A DNA stretch of 64,000 nt from Methanobacteriota archaeon (lineage in GTDB: Archaea; Thermoplasmatota; Poseidoniia; Poseidoniales; Poseidoniaceae): NCBI GenBank assembly GCA_002720095.2, contig PBGP02000005.1:3747-67746 (forward strand), in the 5' to 3' direction. Under the pieces are notes generated by a model. That model was not told the origin of the DNA. It made no database searches and saw nothing but the letters and a program-made list of their open reading frames with translations. Every line of letters begins with the position of its first letter. The first letter of the stretch is position 1. This document shows positions 60,792-64,000 of this stretch, piece by piece. The position numbers and the translations under genes are program-made.

Positions 60792-61943
60792 ATGAATTCT
60801 AAGAGATGTTGTGATAATTCTAATGTAGGCTTGGGGGCGATGATTATATTCATCGCATCTGGAATAGTAGCTTGTATAATTTTGGCAACAATGATTAGAA
60901 TGGTAGAAGTAACAGCGCAAACTCCTGAAGCAATTGCGAAATTGGCGACTAGAGAAGTTGCTGATAAATTAATAGTTCATGAAATATATGTCTGGGACGG
61001 ATTCGACAATTATGGTGTAATTTTAGAATTATCCCCAGCAAGTGAATCAAAACCAGTTGAAGATTTATACTGGATACTAAAATGCACAGATGCAAATGAT
61101 GATTATTATTCTTTTTGGGGAGATTTTACGAATGATAAGTTACAAGCTGGGGGGGTACACGAATTCACTCCAAAACAGCAAGTTATTCCTGGTTTGAAAG
61201 CCGAGTTCTTTAGTAATGAGGGAATGAATTCACCAGGTCTTGTTGATTTAACCAATAGATTGCCAGATATTGTAACAGTTGAAGATGACATAAATTATCC
61301 AAAAATTGGAGGTGCTTGGACTACAGATCGTTTAGGTAATTTACCATGGGTAAATGAATTTTCATTAAGAGCAACAGGATACATTGAAATCACTATCCCT
61401 GGGTTATACACATTCGAAGTGAATGCTGATGATGGATATCAATTATGGGTGGATGGACAAGATATTGTAGATGGAATTAATAGTGCAAATAATGGAGATA
61501 TAGAATTGGATGTTGGAAAAATACCTATTCATATCGAATATAACGAAAACTTCGGTGTTGCGGGACTCGAATTATGGTGGGAAAGTGCTCCTGATCAAGC
61601 GAATATAGGACGCCAAATTGTTCCAGCAGAAAGACTATTTCATGATGCTAACATGGTAGATGAATTTATCGGAGTTGGTGATGGAAGTGCCGCAGGGACA
61701 TCCATTGGAAATCCATTTGCCTCTGAAAACTGGGTCTCTGTTGAAAAATTGGAACCTGGAGTTATTTACGAAATAAGTGTTGATCAAGACATCACTGGAG
61801 GACCACTAACAACTAAATGTGGTCCTTCAGAAATGGTTAACGTTGACACAAAAGTAGAACTAATTTTTATCGTAGCTAGAGGTGATTCCACCTCAAACGA
61901 ATTTAGAGTTCATAGTGATCTTGCAGGAACAAAACTAGTATGA
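60792..61943 (+). CDS. Archaellin-like protein with inserted PA14 domain
   Basis: Residues ~10-40 are an archaellin N-terminal helix (NVGLGAMIIFIASGIVACIILATMI). Residues ~41-132 and ~285-383 resemble the two halves of an archaellin outer domain; the end, IYEISVDQDITGG ... ELIFIVARGDSTSNEFRVH, is the typical archaellin C-terminus. Between them, ~133-284 is a PA14 domain: GLKAEFFSNEG, TTDRLGNLPWVNEFSLRATGYIEI, GLYTFEVNADDGYQLWVDGQ, GLELWWESA. PA14 domains commonly bind carbohydrates. It starts 9 bases after the first archaellin gene. It is probably a minor filament subunit or adhesive tip; that is inference. Confidence 0.82.
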   Translation: MNSKRCCDNSNVGLGAMIIFIASGIVACIILATMIRMVEVTAQTPEAIAKLATREVADKLIVHEIYVWDGFDNYGVILELSPASESKPVEDLYWILKCTDANDDYYSFWGDFTNDKLQAGGVHEFTPKQQVIPGLKAEFFSNEGMNSPGLVDLTNRLPDIVTVEDDINYPKIGGAWTTDRLGNLPWVNEFSLRATGYIEITIPGLYTFEVNADDGYQLWVDGQDIVDGINSANNGDIELDVGKIPIHIEYNENFGVAGLELWWESAPDQANIGRQIVPAERLFHDANMVDEFIGVGDGSAAGTSIGNPFASENWVSVEKLEPGVIYEISVDQDITGGPLTTKCGPSEMVNVDTKVELIFIVARGDSTSNEFRVHSDLAGTKLV

Positions 61944-62726
61944 TTATTCCCCGAAACGGCGCGTTCTTGTCTGATAAGTTTGTAATGCACGTAAAAATTC
62001 TCTTTTCGAAAATGATGGCCAAAAAGTATCAACAAAGATAAATTCACTATAAGCACTTTGCCATAGTAAAAAATTAGAAATCCTTTCTTCTCCACTGGTT
62101 CTAATAATTAAATCAGGGTCAGGCATACCTTTTGTGTATAATCGATTACTTACTTCACGTTCATCTATATCTTCTAAACTCAAATCACCAGAAGCATGTA
62201 AGGTTGCAATTTCTCTAATCGCTTCAACAATCTCTTCCCTACTTCCGTAAGCCAAGCAAATAGTGAAAACGTATTGTTCGTAATTATTTGTAACCTTTTC
62301 AGCATTGTCTATCGAATCGTTGACTCTCTTAGGTAGTAATTCCCTTCTTCCAATTACAGAAATTTTAACACGATTTTCGTGAATCCGCTTATCATCCACA
62401 AGTTCTTCTAAGCCGAGGACATATAAATTGAATAATTCTTCTAATTCTTCTTCACTACGACTACTTAGATTTTCGGTTGAAAGTGCATAAACTGTGAGAT
62501 ATTTGATCTTAAATTCCAATATCCAATCCATAACGTCTTCTAATTTTTCTTTACCCATTTTATGACCTAAAGCGACTGGGATTAATTTCTGTAAAGCATG
62601 TCTTCTATTTCCGTCCATTATACATGCTACATGATTAGGTAGCTTTTTTTTTCTAATTTCTCTATTTAATTTACGATCGACAGCATTACCAAGTGCTTCA
62701 CCTAACCTGTCTGTAAAGCCAGCCAT
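61944..62726 (-). CDS. uppS: cis-prenyltransferase (undecaprenyl/dolichyl diphosphate synthase type)
   Basis: It elongates isoprenyl diphosphates to the lipid carrier used in glycan transfer. Motifs are CIMDGNRRHAL with the catalytic Asp, YALSTENLSSRSEEEL, FTICLAYGSREEIVEAI, and DLIIRTSGEERISNFLLWQSAYSEF. The N-terminal ~28 residues are extra. 260 residues is normal. It converges on the PA14-archaellin gene with no gap. Symbol given by family. Confidence 0.93.
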   Translation of the reverse strand: MAGFTDRLGEALGNAVDRKLNREIRKKKLPNHVACIMDGNRRHALQKLIPVALGHKMGKEKLEDVMDWILEFKIKYLTVYALSTENLSSRSEEELEELFNLYVLGLEELVDDKRIHENRVKISVIGRRELLPKRVNDSIDNAEKVTNNYEQYVFTICLAYGSREEIVEAIREIATLHASGDLSLEDIDEREVSNRLYTKGMPDPDLIIRTSGEERISNFLLWQSAYSEFIFVDTFWPSFSKREFLRALQTYQTRTRRFGE

Positions 62727-62790
62727 TAAGCGCCCTAAAACATTCTTTAATATTAGGACTATGATTAATAGAACGTTTCAATTAATGCAA

Positions 62791-64000
62791 TTAATATGGA
62801 GGTAAACTTGTATTACGGTAAAAGTTCATACCAACGAAATACAAAAAAATCCCAAGTATAAAAATGATTAATTTATTGATTAATGATATATTAGGCCATA
62901 AAAAAGCAATTATTGCGCTACTAAATAACATTCCAAGCGATGTAGCTGAAATTATTCTGTAGTTAAACAAAGACCTTTGAATATCTTTTACACTATTTAT
63001 CCAGGTTCTATCGAAATTTTTTTGAAACAACCTACATAAAAATAAGTTATATAACTCAACATCGTATCTCCAAATCTGCATTCCACCGAGATTACCATCT
63101 AATGCAGACTTAGAATACCATCTTTCAGGTGCTGAATTTCGCCATGAATCGAAAAATGTTTTCCGTAAAAATTTTTTAGAGTTCGAAGTTAAAGAAATAT
63201 TAGAATTATCAATCTCATGGTAAATACTTGCAATATCCCTCAAACAAGAAAATCTATTATTGTCATCCACAAGATTTCCAAAATTTTGGAATCCTAATGA
63301 TAGTAAGTCTAATTTTATTTTATCATTCACAATTATCCAATTACTTAGTTTCAGGTTTCCAAGTGACCGAATTGAATTAGTGTTCTTAGAATATGGCACC
63401 CTCCACAATGTTCCTGAAGAGGTGATTTTTTCTAACCTTTTTAATCTAGAATTCCATTCTTTTTCCATTCTCGGAGCCGAATTATCAAGCATTAAGCAAT
63501 GAAATCTTCCCAGAATTGTGCCAATTTCAGAAAAGTTAGATGAAGCATCAGTTTTCCATGAGATTTTTTCAACGTTTTCAGATTCACGAAAAACCATTAA
63601 ATCTTTTCCTTTCCATTGTATGCCTCCAACAGGTTTCAAAAATTCGTTGCTTTCTAATTTAGACCATTTTCTGCGCCATGATTTGATTGGAAATATATGG
63701 AACAATCCATCTAAAGAAATATTTTTAGTCGTGAGAGTAATTCTTATACCACATTCGGATTCACTGATTTTAATCTCTTCAACTTTATCTAGATCCTTAA
63801 GGACTCCCCAAAATTCAAAATCTTCTGTGTTTTTTAAATCAGAAATAAGTTTCTGAAAGACATCTAATTCGTTCATGTTATCTACATGTAACATTTCGAG
63901 GTTACCAAATCTGGTATGTAATTTATAATATTTCAATAAGCCAATTTCTGTTGAATCTAGAACCTCTTTAATTACACCTTCAGGATACCAAGGTTTGGAG
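62791..64000 (-). CDS. Unknown membrane-anchored protein, N-terminus beyond the window
   Basis: The frame stays open through the window edge (64000), with coding-like residues upstream of a TTG at 63936 (PWYPEGVIKEVLDSTEIGLL), so the start is missing. The visible ~400 residues have a soluble region and two C-terminal helices (~SATSLGMLFSSAIIAFL and NKLIIFILGIFLYFVG). The stretch ILGRFHCLMLDN, then LSNWIIV and LLSLGFQNFGNLVDD ... RDIASIYHEI, is reminiscent of an aminoglycoside-phosphotransferase-like kinase that has lost catalytic residues. This resemblance is weak. Confidence 0.6.
   Translation of the reverse strand, partial: SKPWYPEGVIKEVLDSTEIGLLKYYKLHTRFGNLEMLHVDNMNELDVFQKLISDLKNTEDFEFWGVLKDLDKVEEIKISESECGIRITLTTKNISLDGLFHIFPIKSWRRKWSKLESNEFLKPVGGIQWKGKDLMVFRESENVEKISWKTDASSNFSEIGTILGRFHCLMLDNSAPRMEKEWNSRLKRLEKITSSGTLWRVPYSKNTNSIRSLGNLKLSNWIIVNDKIKLDLLSLGFQNFGNLVDDNNRFSCLRDIASIYHEIDNSNISLTSNSKKFLRKTFFDSWRNSAPERWYSKSALDGNLGGMQIWRYDVELYNLFLCRLFQKNFDRTWINSVKDIQRSLFNYRIISATSLGMLFSSAIIAFLWPNISLINKLIIFILGIFLYFVGMNFYRNTSLPPY

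Overview
The window looks like chromosome from a planktonic marine euryarchaeon of the Poseidoniia (Marine Group II, Thermoplasmata-related). This is inferred from gene content; no 16S rRNA is present. Archaeal markers are the stalk ribosomal proteins L1-L10-L12, SecE, Spt5, RpoF, L21e, Pus10, RibL, archaellins, TATA-like promoters and probable leaderless starts. They are mixed with many bacterial-type genes: RNase PH, oligoribonuclease, two-domain riboflavin synthase, a fused 2-oxoacid dehydrogenase E1 and carotenoid genes. The DNA is AT-rich and densely coding. No intergenic stretch exceeds 300 bases; the longest stretch without an intact gene is the first 241 bases. I saw no rRNA, insertion sequence, integrase, prophage or CRISPR array.

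Layout. 0-3.1 kb: a broken small ORF, thiolase, an endonuclease IV-like protein with two SAP domains, and tRNA-Phe. 3.1-8.3 kb: RNase PH, then a riboflavin operon (ribB-ribL-riboflavin synthase-ribH) followed by thioredoxin reductase and a ThiF/MoeB-rhodanese protein. 8.3-23 kb: receiver-domain protein, HD phosphohydrolase, uridine kinase-like protein, a large WD40/thrombospondin-3 surface protein, fused E1, cation exchanger, acyl-CoA dehydrogenase, the molybdenum helpers MocA-like and XdhC, a TrmB-like regulator and a peroxiredoxin. 23-29.4 kb: a light-linked cluster of Nudix hydrolase, class II photolyase, UbiB-like kinase, phytoene desaturase, ABA4-like membrane protein and phytoene synthase. 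29.4-33.8 kb: oligoribonuclease and two divergent membrane-anchored subtilases.

33.8-39.1 kb: a three-subunit molybdenum hydroxylase whose FAD subunit carries the extra cysteine loop known from 4-hydroxybenzoyl-CoA reductase, followed by a PGF-CTERM-like surface protein. 39.2-44.3 kb: a DUF4350-MoxR-DUF58-membrane protein operon. 44.3-52.1 kb (minus strand): information-processing genes (Pus10, L21e, RpoF, KsgA), a zinc-ribbon protein, a small membrane protein and an RND-family protein. 52.2-55.8 kb: the secE-spt5-L11-L1-L10-L12 operon. 55.9-64 kb: unknown proteins, phosphohexomutase, RidA, a DUF354-like protein, two archaellin-like genes, cis-prenyltransferase and an edge-truncated membrane protein.

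The most unusual items are: (1) Spt5 with an extra N-terminal domain resembling a degenerate Nudix fold; (2) an L11 gene encoding only the C-terminal RNA-binding domain; (3) a hairpin just before the L1 gene that resembles the L1 autoregulatory binding site; (4) an archaellin interrupted by a PA14 domain, next to an ordinary archaellin; (5) a subtilase fused to a five-helix membrane domain; and (6) the 4-hydroxybenzoyl-CoA-reductase-like enzyme in an apparently aerobic, light-exposed organism. All family assignments come from reading motifs by eye; no database search was run.
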